Shown here: positions 26,344 through 35,528 of the stretch, piece after piece | Numbering within the stretch: position 1 is the stretch's first letter | How the letters are laid out: each line of letters opens with the position of its first letter | Origin: a bacterium UBP15_UBA6099 | GTDB taxonomy: Bacteria; UBP15; UBA6099 | Assembly (NCBI GenBank): GCA_002435745.1 | Contig: DIWT01000026.1 | Coordinates: forward strand, 1 to 54,185 | Direction of reading: 5' to 3' | Length of the DNA stretch: 54,185 nt | The notes under the pieces: model-generated | Told to the model about the DNA's origin: nothing | What the model saw: the letters and a program-made list of their open reading frames with translations, nothing else | The model's database searches: none | Program-made: the position numbers and the translations under genes

Positions 26344-29300
26344 TGATCCGCGCTCCTTCTAGCTCCTCCGCGCGCCCCGCCGCCCCTCAACTGGCGCTCC
26401 TGCGCGCACAATCCTCTGTCCTGTTCTATCTTTGCCTGCGCCATCTGATAGTTCGGGTCCACATCCCTGAGTATTTTCTGAAACGAGTCTATCGCCTCGC
26501 AATACTCTCCCTTGCTCTCCAGCGCCTCTCCCATCTGATATAAGGCGTCCAGATTGTTCGGCTCTATAGCAAGAAGCTTATTCAGAGCTTCCGTCGCCAT
26601 GTCCAATTCCCTCTCCGCCAACGATGTCTGGTTTCGCTGCGCCAGCTTCTCCGCGTTGTCCATTCTTATCCGAGCGATCCTCTTCAAGGGATCAGTCTGT
26701 TTTTCGTTTATTTTTGCGGCCTGCTCATAAAACTTCAGAGCGTTCGCCATGTCCCCTGCGGCGTAATGCTTCCTGCCTTGGCTATACTGATATGTGTAAA
26801 GCACCTGTTTGTACGAGAACAGAATGGCCAAAGCGATTGCCAGAATCCCCCCTGCCACCGCTCCGAGCTTTATCATCTTCGGAAGGGCCGTGTTCAATTC
26901 CATGACAGGCTTGCGTCCGCGCTTAATCTCGAATTTCGGCGGCTGATACGGGTCCGCCGCTTCGAGGCTCCGCATGTATTCATCGTATTCTTCGCCATCG
27001 CCGGGCCGCGCCCCTTCCTCGCCGCCGCCGTATTCGGAAGCCGGCTCCGCGTATTCGCTCTGCCCGCCATCCGAAGGCTGCTCATACTCCAGCTCAGCCG
27101 AGTATTCATCAACGGAAGGCTCCGCCGCAGCCTGCCCCGGTTCTGAAAATTCGAACGGCTCGAATGCCGGCTCCCCGGACAATCCGCCCGGCTCAGACAA
27201 ATCAAACTGTTCCAGAACAGGCTCCGGAGCGGGAGCGGGAGCGGACTTCTTCTTCGCCGCCGGTTTCTGCTCCGCCGCCCCTCCGACGCTTTCTATAGTC
27301 ACGGTCTTCACCGCGAAAGAGCCTACGCTTGGATTTGACGCCGAAAGCGTGGCAGACCCTGCCCCGGCGGCCACATACACCGCCCTCACTTCCCCGTTCG
27401 CGTCGCTCATCTGCTCTCCCTGATTTATCGTTCCCGGCGTTCCGGTGTAATCGTCCAGCGTCACCGACACGAACTCGCCGGGCGCCGGATTTCCGTGCCT
27501 GTCGGATATCGTCGCGGTGACCATCGTTTTTTCTCCGGCAGCCAGACTCGTCTTTGCCGTCTTCAACACGATGGAGGCGGGAACCCCCGGAGCAATATTC
27601 ACTATCGCCTGCCTGCTCACTTCGCCTGCGGACACTGTCACTCCGAACGAGCCGCACACGCCGGGAACCTGTATGCTGGCCACCGCTTCCCCGGCCAAGT
27701 CCGGCTGCATCTCCGCCGTCTTCTCTCCCTGCATTCCGCTCATGGACATGAAGAACGCGCCCAAATCCTCGCCGCTCGTTTCCTGTATCGAGAACAGCAA
27801 AGTTACTCCGAGAGAAAGCGGTTTGCCTTTCAGGTCCGTCGCCTTCGCCCTGAATGGCAACAGTTCCCCGGCGCGACACGTGATTTCTTCCGATTCGATA
27901 TGTATCTGCAAGTCTGGAACTTCGGATATGACCGGTCTTGCCGTGAAATCCGGTTCCGGGATTTGCTCCATCGCAGGCTCCTCGTATGAGATTTCAGATT
28001 GAGGTTCAAGGGATGTTTCGCCGTATCCGTAGTCGTCTGTTTCCGGGGCGGGTTCCGGGGCAAAATCATCTGAGGGCGCTGCGGGTTCCGAATCAAAGGA
28101 AGGCTCCGCCGGAGCCGGAGCCGGACCGTCTGCGTCGAAATCGAGTCCTTCGAGAGCCGCCGCGCCTCCGGGAATCCCTCCCGGCCGCAACTCTTCCTCT
28201 GGAGCGAAAATCTCCTGCCGCCCCGCGTCCGCGTCGAGCGATATTTCAGGAAGTCCCGAAAGACCGTCCGATCCTATATCTAGGTCGGAAAAAGTCTCAG
28301 GAGTTGAAGATTTGCCTGACGGCGCGGCGATATCCCCTCCCGCCACCGGAATAAGATCGTCGTCTCCGAAATCGAAATTATCGACGTTCCCGGCGGAGGG
28401 AGCCGCGCCCGAATCGAATGTCTCTTCAGCCGCGCCTAGTTGCGTCGCGCCGCCTTCCGTCTCCGCTCGCGCTTCCGTCTTCAGTTCATGCGCAAGCGCG
28501 TCTGCTATCGCCTCAAACACCGCCTCCGCGCCTTCTTCCGCCGGAGCGGTCACCCTCGCGCTGACGCTTCCGTCCTCTCCGGTGATTTCTTCCGACGCGC
28601 TCTCGAGCAGCCAGTCCCCGCCCGACGATTCCTTCAGCGCTATCGCCGCGGGCAACCCCTCGATTGGATTGTCGAACTCGTCCATCAGGCGCAATTTCAG
28701 CGTGTACGTCGCGCCCGGAACCGCTTTCTTCCTCGCTGGTATGAACATCATCGAGCTTGCTTTTCCGGGAACCACATTGAATTTCTTTTCCGCTTTGAAA
28801 CCAGCCTGTTTCTGAAACGCTTCAAGAACGCATTTCGTGTTGCCCCGCGTCGGCATCTCGAATTCGCAGGTCGCCTTGCCTTCGGCGTCCGTCTTTAACG
28901 TGGCGTTGTTGACAACTTCCCATTCATGTCGCTTCTTCGCGCGAAGAGCTATCTCCAAAGTCAAATCCTGTATGCGGTTTCCGAACGCGTCGAGCGCGAA
29001 AAAAGAGAACGAAACCCTTTGCGCGGTCGAGAAGAGGCTTTCCGCGGGGCCGATGTCCAGCTTTGCCAGTTCGGCGGAATGCGTATTGTCAACAAACATC
29101 GCGGGCGACATCCCTTCCGCCCTGACTTCAAGATTGTTCGCCCCGACAATCTTGGCGCGTTTCATATAGACTGTCGCCCGTCCGTCGCCGTCGGTTTTAA
29201 CAGTCAGTTCTTTCGGCCCTGAAGAGGCGGACATCGCCGCGGCGGCGGCTCCGAGGAATGCGTCAGCCTGCTCGGCCCCGTTTTTTAGTTTGAATATGAC

Positions 29301-29846
29301 AGGGCAATCGGCGGCGGGGATGTCTTTGGCTCCGAGGACTTCGACCGCTACCCAGTCGAAACCGCCTGCGGGAGTGGAGACGCTCGTCTCTCCGGGCTTG
29401 AAGAGCATCTTCAGCGGCTTTATCCCGGCCTGCCCTCTCTGTTTTTCTTTTTTTATCGCCGGAGCGGTTTCCTGTTCGGCGGCGGACATCTCGCGGGTGG
29501 AAAGCCCCGCCAGAGCCGCTCCCGGCTTGGTCGCCAGCCCCTGCTGCTTTTTGAACTGGGCCACCGCCTTGCCCAGCGGTCCGGACAGCAGCGTGTCCAG
29601 CCCGGTGTCTATATGCTGAGTCGCATACATCGGGTTCAGTTCAATGGCCCGCATATAACTCTCGTATGCTTTTTCGTCCTGTTTCTTCGCCTCGAGCGCC
29701 TCGGCCAGATGCAAGTGCGCTGCGGCATAGTCGGGCTGCATCGCTATGGCTTTCTCGAACTGCGATATCGCCTCGTTGTATTTTTTCTCCTCTGCAAGCT
29801 TGTTGCCGAGGGTGTGGAGTTTCACCGCTAGCGGGTTCGGAGCCAT
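26340..29846 (-). CDS. TPR - Ig-like repeats - TM - TPR protein
   Basis: The product of 1168 residues is a mosaic. Residues 1-90 are TPR repeats (NEAISQFEKAIAMQPDYAAAHLHLAE). From about 150 to 470 there are three bacterial Ig/invasin-like modules (for example DAFGNRIQDLTLEI and DEFDNPIEGLPAAI). A 180-residue acidic Pro/Glu/Ser-rich stretch follows, then two more Ig-like modules (ISDRHGNPAPGEFVSV). A second acidic low-complexity linker leads to one transmembrane helix (LGAVAGGILAIALAILF, about 1000-1020) and C-terminal TPRs. There is no N-terminal signal peptide, so the side of the membrane on which the Ig modules lie is unclear. It is the second gene of the operon, one base after the rpoN stop. 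Function unknown; a scaffold role is inference. Confidence 0.8.
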   Translation of the reverse strand: MAPNPLAVKLHTLGNKLAEEKKYNEAISQFEKAIAMQPDYAAAHLHLAEALEAKKQDEKAYESYMRAIELNPMYATQHIDTGLDTLLSGPLGKAVAQFKKQQGLATKPGAALAGLSTREMSAAEQETAPAIKKEKQRGQAGIKPLKMLFKPGETSVSTPAGGFDWVAVEVLGAKDIPAADCPVIFKLKNGAEQADAFLGAAAAAMSASSGPKELTVKTDGDGRATVYMKRAKIVGANNLEVRAEGMSPAMFVDNTHSAELAKLDIGPAESLFSTAQRVSFSFFALDAFGNRIQDLTLEIALRAKKRHEWEVVNNATLKTDAEGKATCEFEMPTRGNTKCVLEAFQKQAGFKAEKKFNVVPGKASSMMFIPARKKAVPGATYTLKLRLMDEFDNPIEGLPAAIALKESSGGDWLLESASEEITGEDGSVSARVTAPAEEGAEAVFEAIADALAHELKTEARAETEGGATQLGAAEETFDSGAAPSAGNVDNFDFGDDDLIPVAGGDIAAPSGKSSTPETFSDLDIGSDGLSGLPEISLDADAGRQEIFAPEEELRPGGIPGGAAALEGLDFDADGPAPAPAEPSFDSEPAAPSDDFAPEPAPETDDYGYGETSLEPQSEISYEEPAMEQIPEPDFTARPVISEVPDLQIHIESEEITCRAGELLPFRAKATDLKGKPLSLGVTLLFSIQETSGEDLGAFFMSMSGMQGEKTAEMQPDLAGEAVASIQVPGVCGSFGVTVSAGEVSRQAIVNIAPGVPASIVLKTAKTSLAAGEKTMVTATISDRHGNPAPGEFVSVTLDDYTGTPGTINQGEQMSDANGEVRAVYVAAGAGSATLSASNPSVGSFAVKTVTIESVGGAAEQKPAAKKKSAPAPAPEPVLEQFDLSEPGGLSGEPAFEPFEFSEPGQAAAEPSVDEYSAELEYEQPSDGGQSEYAEPASEYGGGEEGARPGDGEEYDEYMRSLEAADPYQPPKFEIKRGRKPVMELNTALPKMIKLGAVAGGILAIALAILFSYKQVLYTYQYSQGRKHYAAGDMANALKFYEQAAKINEKQTDPLKRIARIRMDNAEKLAQRNQTSLAERELDMATEALNKLLAIEPNNLDALYQMGEALESKGEYCEAIDSFQKILRDVDPNYQMAQAKIEQDRGLCAQERQLRGGGARGGARRSADQ

Positions 29847-29847
29847 G

Positions 29848-31302
29848 TTATCTCGCCCTTCTGCGTTCGTAGGTTGACGGAATTCCCATCTCGTTTCTGT
29901 AGTTCGCCACCGTGCGGCGCGCGATGTCTATCCCCTGCTTCGCCAGACGGTCTCTCAGTTCGCCGTCCGATATCGGATCGTCCGGGTCTTCCTTGGCAAT
30001 TATGTTCCTGATGTATTCCTTCGGTCTCACGGAAGAATCGAAGAAGAAATCGAAACTCAGGATTTTTCCGTCGCGCTCTCCGCGAAGCGCCGGGATGATA
30101 ACGTATTTGCCCGACATCGCGCGCGACACCGTGGACTCGTGCAATCCTATCTTGTCCGCCAGCCTGCCCTGAGTCAGTTCGCTGTTGAAGTTCGGCAGCC
30201 CGATGGTCAGGAATTCCTTCTGCTCTTCGCACAGCGCGGCGGCGATTTTCTCCATCGTTTCGCGCCTCTGGTTGATGCTGTCGATGAAAAACTTGGCCCG
30301 CCGAAAATAGTTCTTTATGTGAGCCATCTCCGACCTTCCGGCGCGACCTTCCTCCGTCTGCCCGCTCTCGTACATGTCTAAGTAAGTCTTGTTCACCCTC
30401 AAATTGAAATCGGACATCTCGAGTATCTCGTAGCTCAGAGCGCTCCCGTCGTATTTTATGGCGATGGCGGGCTTCGCAAGCTCCACCATTTCCGCCGCGC
30501 GACCGCTGTACGCTCTAGCCGGATACGGCGTCAGGTTCCTTCTGATGTAGTCGAGCGCGGCAAGCACTTCAGACTTTTCTATCCCAAGAGCCTTGGCGAT
30601 GCCGTCGTGCCTGCCCTTCCCCAAATCCTCAAAATAATCCAGTATTATTCTCTCCGCCGTCTCATTTCCCAAGCCCTCTTCGGACAGAACCTTGATCTGT
30701 ATCAGGAGCGCTTCTCTCGCGTTCGCCGCCCCAACCCCCGCCGGTTCGAGCGTCTTGATTATCTCTACTATGCCCTCTACGTCCTCCGCGCCGGCTCCGA
30801 ACTTCTCTTCCAGTTCGGCTAATTCGTACGAGAGAAACCCGTCGTCGTCCACCGAGTAAATCAGATACTCCGCCAACTCGCGAAGCTCCGGTCTGTACGG
30901 TGTAGCCAGAAAATTCGTCATCAGAAAGTCGTGGAATCCCCCGGCCCTCTGCGCGTACTGCTCCAGCGGAACATCGTCCCCGTCTTCGCCGGACGACTGA
31001 GATTCATAATACTCCTCGTCGCTGTCGTAGTTCATCCTCTGCTGCTGGATGAACTGTTCGAGCCTTTCGTTCTCCAAGTCCTGTTTGTTGCCGCAATGCT
31101 CGCACCTGCTCCCGCTCATCGGGCGATGGCAGTGCGGACAGGTTGTTATCTCGACAATCTCCAACGCCGGGTTCTCCGCCAGTTCCGTCGTTATCTCCTG
31201 CGCAAGCTCTATCGTCGTCATCTGCAGGAGTCTTTGAGACAGGATGAACTGGGGGCTGACCGTCAGCGTCTGCCGGAGATCTGTCGATTGCCTTAACTCC
31301 AA
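29848..31302 (-). CDS. rpoN: RNA polymerase sigma-54 factor with Cys4 insertion
   Basis: The product of 484 residues shows region I (LTVSPQFILSQRLLQMTTIEL), which contacts enhancer-binding proteins. The core-binding region includes EDVEGIVEIIKTLEPAGVGA. The C-terminal DNA-binding region has LHESTVSRAMSGKY and the RpoN box ARRTVANYR. Directly after region I is a CxxC-x8-CxxC quartet (C55, C58, C67, C70) that looks like a small zinc ribbon and is absent from the E. coli protein. The start is TTG 31302, preceded by AAAGG and by a good sigma-70 promoter at 31326-31354. It heads the chemosensory operon. I found no sigma-54 -24/-12 promoter by eye in the intergenic stretches. Confidence 0.93.
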   Translation of the reverse strand: MELRQSTDLRQTLTVSPQFILSQRLLQMTTIELAQEITTELAENPALEIVEITTCPHCHRPMSGSRCEHCGNKQDLENERLEQFIQQQRMNYDSDEEYYESQSSGEDGDDVPLEQYAQRAGGFHDFLMTNFLATPYRPELRELAEYLIYSVDDDGFLSYELAELEEKFGAGAEDVEGIVEIIKTLEPAGVGAANAREALLIQIKVLSEEGLGNETAERIILDYFEDLGKGRHDGIAKALGIEKSEVLAALDYIRRNLTPYPARAYSGRAAEMVELAKPAIAIKYDGSALSYEILEMSDFNLRVNKTYLDMYESGQTEEGRAGRSEMAHIKNYFRRAKFFIDSINQRRETMEKIAAALCEEQKEFLTIGLPNFNSELTQGRLADKIGLHESTVSRAMSGKYVIIPALRGERDGKILSFDFFFDSSVRPKEYIRNIIAKEDPDDPISDGELRDRLAKQGIDIARRTVANYRNEMGIPSTYERRRAR

Positions 31303-31325
31303 CGTTTACCGACCTTTCACACACA

Positions 31326-31354
31326 TATATACTAAATACACGTTTCAGTGTTAA
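31326..31354 (-). promoter_or_regulatory. Sigma-70 promoter of the rpoN/chemosensory operon
   Basis: On the minus strand TTAACA (31354-31349) and TATATA (31331-31326) are separated by exactly 17 bases in a very AT-rich stretch. Transcription would start near 31319, about 17 bases before the TTG start codon. No other equally good promoter is seen inside the 17-kb run. Confidence 0.6.
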
Positions 31355-31569
31355 TTCAAACAATATTCTATCAAATAATGAATTGTTATATCAAGAATAA
31401 TGCCAAAATGTGCGCGACAAACGAAAAGAATGATTGCGGACATTAAAACCGCGACAGACATATTTGCGCAACAAACACAAATATTGCTAGTTTATAAGTG
31501 ATTTTTTACGGCTCAATGATGGACTGCCGGTTAGGAGCCAAGTTTTCGGATCAGTCTTCGCGACCTAGC
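31355..31569. other. AT-rich intergenic stretch between leuD and rpoN
   Basis: About 215 bases without a gene. The part nearest rpoN is strongly AT-rich and has short repeated motifs such as CAAACAATATT and CAACAAACACAAATATT. It probably holds upstream promoter elements or regulator sites for the rpoN operon. I see no RNA gene or clear palindrome. Confidence 0.5.
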
Positions 31570-31610
31570 AAAAAAGTGTCCGCATTCGATGCGCGCGCGG
31601 CGGCGCGGAC
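31570..31610 (-). terminator. Intrinsic terminator after leuD
   Basis: On the minus strand GTCCGC (31610-31605) pairs with GCGGAC (31583-31578) around a GC-rich loop that can pair further. A run of six T follows (31575-31570). The stem begins within the leuD stop codon. It closes the ftsH-to-leuD run. Confidence 0.6.
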
Positions 31611-32113
31611 TATCTGACGCCTTCGCGCGCCTTGACCCACTCGATTAGCCCGCCGGCGGATATTATCTCTCTGACGAATTCGGGATACGCGGCGGTTTTG
31701 TACTCCCTGTTTTTCGTGATATTTCTGAGTATGCCTCCGGTGGGATTCGCTTCAAGGACATCGCCCTGTTCCGCCTGATCCCACACGTCCGCCGCCTCGA
31801 TCACAGGCAACCCGATATTTATCGAGTTCCTGAAGAAAATCCTCGCGAAAGACGTCGCCACCACGCAGGATATGCCCGCCGCGCGGATGCACACCGGCGC
31901 GTGCTCCCTTGAACTGCCGCACCCGAAATTCTCGCCCGCCAACAGGATGTCGCCGGGCGTCACCGCCTTCCTGAATTCGGGGAACTCGCCCTCCATGCAG
32001 TGGTCGGCGAGCTTTTCCGGGTCGGTCGTGTTCAAGTACATCGCCGGAATTATTATGTCGGTGTCGATATTGTGTCCGAACTTCCAGACTTTTCCTTTGA
32101 ATGTTTCGCTCAT
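31610..32113 (-). CDS. leuD: 3-isopropylmalate dehydratase small subunit
   Basis: The product of 167 residues is the swivelling small subunit. It has GKVWKFGHNIDTDIIIPAMYLN, the conserved FGCGSSREHAP substrate-binding loop, and ARIFFRNSINIGLPVIE. With LeuC it isomerises 2-isopropylmalate to 3-isopropylmalate in leucine synthesis. The length fits the LeuC/LeuD type found in archaea and many bacteria (160-170 residues), not the 200-residue enterobacterial type. It follows leuC by 7 bases. leuA and leuB are not in this window. Confidence 0.95.
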   Translation of the reverse strand: MSETFKGKVWKFGHNIDTDIIIPAMYLNTTDPEKLADHCMEGEFPEFRKAVTPGDILLAGENFGCGSSREHAPVCIRAAGISCVVATSFARIFFRNSINIGLPVIEAADVWDQAEQGDVLEANPTGGILRNITKNREYKTAAYPEFVREIISAGGLIEWVKAREGVR

Positions 32114-32120
32114 GGCAACC

Positions 32121-33383
32121 TCACATTATGTCTTCGGGATGAACAATTTCGCCCGCGATCGCGGACGCCGCCGCTACCGCCGGGTTGGAAAGATAGACCA
32201 AGCTTTTTACATGGCCCATTCTTCCGATGAAGTTCCTGTTTGTGGTGCTGACGGCTACTTCGCCCTCCGCCAGAACGCCCATGTGGCCGCCGAGACACGG
32301 CCCGCACGTGGGAACGCTCACCGCCGCCCCCGCCTCCGCGAATATATCCAGCAGCCCTTCCGCCATCGCCGCCCGGTATATCCTTTGCGTTGCCGGTATC
32401 ACTATCATCCTGACTTCGGGATGCACTTTCTTTCCCTTTATCACGCTTGCGGCCAGCCTCAGGTCCGGCAGCCACCCGTTGGTGCACGAGCCGACGAACG
32501 ACTGGTCTATTTTGACGCCTTTCAACTCGCGGACGGGTTTCACGTTCTCCGGCAGGCTTGGGCACGCCACCACAGGCTCCATTCCTTCGATATCCACTTT
32601 CACCACGTCGGCGAAAACAGCGTCCGCGTCGCTGGCGTAGATTTTTCCTTTGCGCGCCGGAGTCCCCGCCAGATATTCCGCCGTTTTTTCGTCCGCCTCG
32701 AATATTCCGTTCTTGGCTCCCGCCTCAATCGCCATGTTCGCCATCGTCAGGCGGTCATAAATCGACATCGCGGCGACTCCCGGCCCCCTGAACTCCATCG
32801 CCCGGTATCTGGCTCCGTCGACTCCGATCATGCCGATTATTTTCAGGATGACATCTTTGCCGAACGCCCATTTTGAAGGAGCGCCGGAAATGTCGAACGC
32901 CATCGTTTCGGGAGTTTTAAGCCATATTTTGCCCGTCGCCCACGCCGCTGCCAAGTCGGTGCTTCCAACGCCCGTCGCGAAGGCCCCCATCGCCCCGTGC
33001 GTGCATGTGTGGCTGTCCGCCCCGATAACCACGTCGCCGGGAGACACCAGCCCCTCTTCCGGTAGCAGCGCGTGGCACACCCCTGAACGCCCCACCTCGA
33101 AGTATTTCTTAATGCCCTGCTCGCGCGCGAATTCCCTCATCGCCTTCGCGAGCGCCGCGCTCATTATGTCCTTGTTCGGCACGAAGTGGTCGTTCACGAG
33201 AACTATTCTGTCCGGGTCCTTGACCTTCGCCGCGCCCGTCTTCCTGAACTCGTTGATAGCGGGCGGAGCGGTCACGTCGTGGCCCATCATCAGGTCGCAT
33301 TCGGCGAGAACAATCTCTCCGGGCCGCACCGACTCCCGCCCGCTGCTTGCGGCCAATATTTTTTCCGTCATCGTCATTCCCAT
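32121..33383 (-). CDS. leuC: 3-isopropylmalate dehydratase large subunit
   Basis: The product of 420 residues is the aconitase-family large subunit. It has VIGADSHTCTHGAMGAF, QSFVGSCTNGWLPDLRLAA with an Fe-S cysteine, and TCGPCLGGHMGVLAEGE with the CxxC pair. The three cysteines bind a [4Fe-4S] cluster. The length (about 420) is that of the homoaconitase-like LeuC subgroup. ATG 33383 is chosen because GGAGGT lies eight bases upstream; an in-frame TTG nine bases earlier is too close to that site. The gene lies 63 bases after cysS. Confidence 0.95.
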   Translation of the reverse strand: MGMTMTEKILAASSGRESVRPGEIVLAECDLMMGHDVTAPPAINEFRKTGAAKVKDPDRIVLVNDHFVPNKDIMSAALAKAMREFAREQGIKKYFEVGRSGVCHALLPEEGLVSPGDVVIGADSHTCTHGAMGAFATGVGSTDLAAAWATGKIWLKTPETMAFDISGAPSKWAFGKDVILKIIGMIGVDGARYRAMEFRGPGVAAMSIYDRLTMANMAIEAGAKNGIFEADEKTAEYLAGTPARKGKIYASDADAVFADVVKVDIEGMEPVVACPSLPENVKPVRELKGVKIDQSFVGSCTNGWLPDLRLAASVIKGKKVHPEVRMIVIPATQRIYRAAMAEGLLDIFAEAGAAVSVPTCGPCLGGHMGVLAEGEVAVSTTNRNFIGRMGHVKSLVYLSNPAVAAASAIAGEIVHPEDIM

Positions 33384-33446
33384 CTCAAACAACCTCCGTC
33401 AGTCGAAATAAAAAGCGCTGCGTCCGGCGCGCCGCGCGCGCCTCGA

Positions 33447-34922
33447 TCACTGTTTCCTTCGCCAAGACGTCCCCGACGGGCCGTCCTCGATTGCAAAACC
33501 GAGCTTGTCAAGCTCGTCCCTGACAGCGTCCGAAACCGCCCAGTCCTTTTTCGCGCGCGCGCCGTCTCTGATGCGGACGAGCAGTCCGAGAAGCGCGTCC
33601 ACAAGCCCTGCGTCTTCGGAGCGGGCGGTCGAAACGCCGCTTTGGAACAATCCAAGGATGCCGCCCAATTCGAGCGCGACGTCCTTAGCCGCCATCAGGG
33701 CGTCCGCCTCCGCGCGGGTCGCCCGCGCGCCGGTGGCCGAGTCAATTTCCGCCATCCGCGTGTTCGCTGTTCGAACCAGAGTGAACAGCGCCGCGAGAGC
33801 AGCCGGGGTGTCGAAGTCGTCGTCCATAGCGACGATGAAGTCCGCGCGCGCCTTGCATGCCGCGTTCCTAACCGCCTCCGCCCTGTCCCCGACGTCCCCC
33901 TGCCCGACCCGCCCGACCACCGCGTCAACCTTCGAAAAAAACGTCTCGAACCTCGCCAGCCCCTTCTCCGCCTCCGCCAGCCTGTCGTCCGAATAACTCA
34001 CCGGCGACCTGTAGTGCGCGGACAGAAAAAGCAACCGGAGCGCGTCCGGCCGGGTCTTCTTCAATATGTCCTTTACATGTATCACGTTGCCTAGAGACTT
34101 CGACATTTTTTCTCTGTCAAGCTCCACAAACCCATTGTGCAGCCAGTATTTTGCGAACTGTTTTCCAGTAAAAGCCTCGGACTGAGCGATTTCGTTTTCG
34201 TGGTGCGGGAACATCAGGTCGCGTCCGCCGCCGTGGATGTCGAGAGTCGGCCCGGCGATTTCCACCGCCATCGCGGAACATTCCAGATGCCAGCCGGGAC
34301 GGCCTTTCCCCCACGGGCTTTGCCACCACGGCTCGCCCTCTTTGGCCGCCTTCCAAAGAGCGAAATCCCTGCGCTCCCGCTTGCCCGGCTCGGTCTGCCC
34401 GTCAGCCGCCGCAGCGTCGCCCTCCGTGCCCGCCATCCGGCCATACCCCTCGAACGTTGACACGCTGAAGTAAACGTTGCCTTCGACCTCGTATGCGTGC
34501 CCTTTTTCGATAAGCCCGGATATCATCTTTATCATCGGCTCGATGTGCTCGGTCGCTCTAGGATACGCCGCCGCCCTTTTTACTCCCAGCGCGTCCATAG
34601 TGTCGAAATAACTGGTCTCGTGCTCCCTCGCCAGCTCTCCGAAACTTATTCCCAACTCGTTCGCTTTGTTGATTATCTTGTCGTCCACGTCCGTGAAGTT
34701 TTGAATGTGGAACACTTCGTAGCCTTTGAATTCGAGATATCTCCGAATGACATCGAAGCTGATATAGCATCTTGCGTGCCCGATATGGCAGTGGTCGTAG
34801 GCGGTGACGCCGCAGACGTACATATTCACTCTGTCGCCGTTGACAGGCGAGAAAGGCTCTTTCGTCCGCGTCAGGTCGTTTGTCACCCTAAGCCCATTGA
34901 TGTTCTCCGCCGACGATTCCAT
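33447..34922 (-). CDS. cysS: Cysteinyl-tRNA synthetase
   Basis: The product of 491 residues is a class I aminoacyl-tRNA synthetase that charges tRNA-Cys. MYVCGVTAYDHCHIGHAR holds a zinc-binding cysteine and the HIGH motif. Other motifs are GWHLECSAMA, DIHGGGRDLMFPHHENEIAQ, and the KMSKS loop (REKMSKSLGN). The anticodon-binding region is at the C-terminus. The length is normal. ATG 34922 has GGAGG five bases upstream; an ATG 21 bases earlier is in frame but less well placed. Confidence 0.97.
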   Translation of the reverse strand: MESSAENINGLRVTNDLTRTKEPFSPVNGDRVNMYVCGVTAYDHCHIGHARCYISFDVIRRYLEFKGYEVFHIQNFTDVDDKIINKANELGISFGELAREHETSYFDTMDALGVKRAAAYPRATEHIEPMIKMISGLIEKGHAYEVEGNVYFSVSTFEGYGRMAGTEGDAAAADGQTEPGKRERRDFALWKAAKEGEPWWQSPWGKGRPGWHLECSAMAVEIAGPTLDIHGGGRDLMFPHHENEIAQSEAFTGKQFAKYWLHNGFVELDREKMSKSLGNVIHVKDILKKTRPDALRLLFLSAHYRSPVSYSDDRLAEAEKGLARFETFFSKVDAVVGRVGQGDVGDRAEAVRNAACKARADFIVAMDDDFDTPAALAALFTLVRTANTRMAEIDSATGARATRAEADALMAAKDVALELGGILGLFQSGVSTARSEDAGLVDALLGLLVRIRDGARAKKDWAVSDAVRDELDKLGFAIEDGPSGTSWRRKQ

Positions 34923-34991
34923 CGGTTCCTCCATAAAAAACAAACGCGCGGCCCGAGCCGCGCCCGATTAGTCCTCGCAACTAAATCGGAA

Positions 34992-35513
34992 TCATATTAT
35001 CTTGGCGCCGAGAGTGCGCTCCATTTCCTTCAGGGCGAACTCGTGGGCCGCGCGGTCAAAAGAGTCCACGCACCGCCTGTCCACTCTCACGGACAGGCCT
35101 CTGGCGCGCGCGTCCGCGCATGTGTATAACACACAAATATTAGTGCATACGCCGCACAGTTCCAGCGTGTCGATTTCCTTTTCTTTCAGCAAATCTTCAA
35201 AATTCGTTCCGAAGAAAGCGCTGAACCTTTTCTTCATAACCACCTCGTCGTCCGGCCTCGGGCGCAGGTCCTTGTGAATCTCCGCGCCACGGCTTCCGGC
35301 TGTGGCGTGCTTGGGAAACATCTCGAACTCGGCGTCGTCCTCGTCGTGGTTGTCGCACACGTATATCACGGGGATTCCGCTCTCCCGGCATTTAGAGATT
35401 TTCTTCTGTATTTCAGGGATTATCTTGCCGACAGTTTCGCCCACATAAAGCGCGCCGTCCTCGCAAACGAAATCATTCAACATATCAATAACGATAAGCG
35501 CCTCGTTGCTCAT
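34992..35513 (-). CDS. Nicotinamidase-like cysteine hydrolase (isochorismatase family)
   Basis: The product of 173 residues has the Asp-Lys-Cys triad of the family: D10 (LIVIDMLNDF), K94 (VVMKKRF) and C127 (GVCTNICVLY). D54, H56 (CDNHDEDD) and H69 (MFPKHATAGSRGAEI) fit the metal-binding set of nicotinamidase, and that segment resembles the nicotinamidase signature. The most likely reaction is nicotinamide to nicotinate in NAD salvage; other amidase substrates are possible. It sits 15 bases after ftsH and ahead of cysS. Confidence 0.85.
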   Translation of the reverse strand: MSNEALIVIDMLNDFVCEDGALYVGETVGKIIPEIQKKISKCRESGIPVIYVCDNHDEDDAEFEMFPKHATAGSRGAEIHKDLRPRPDDEVVMKKRFSAFFGTNFEDLLKEKEIDTLELCGVCTNICVLYTCADARARGLSVRVDRRCVDSFDRAAHEFALKEMERTLGAKII

Positions 35514-35528
35514 CTCTCTCCTCCGGAA

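Noticed and set aside
31872..32876. 334-codon plus-strand frame opposite leuD and leuC
   Set aside because: It runs antisense across two conserved genes and its translation shows no domain or signal.
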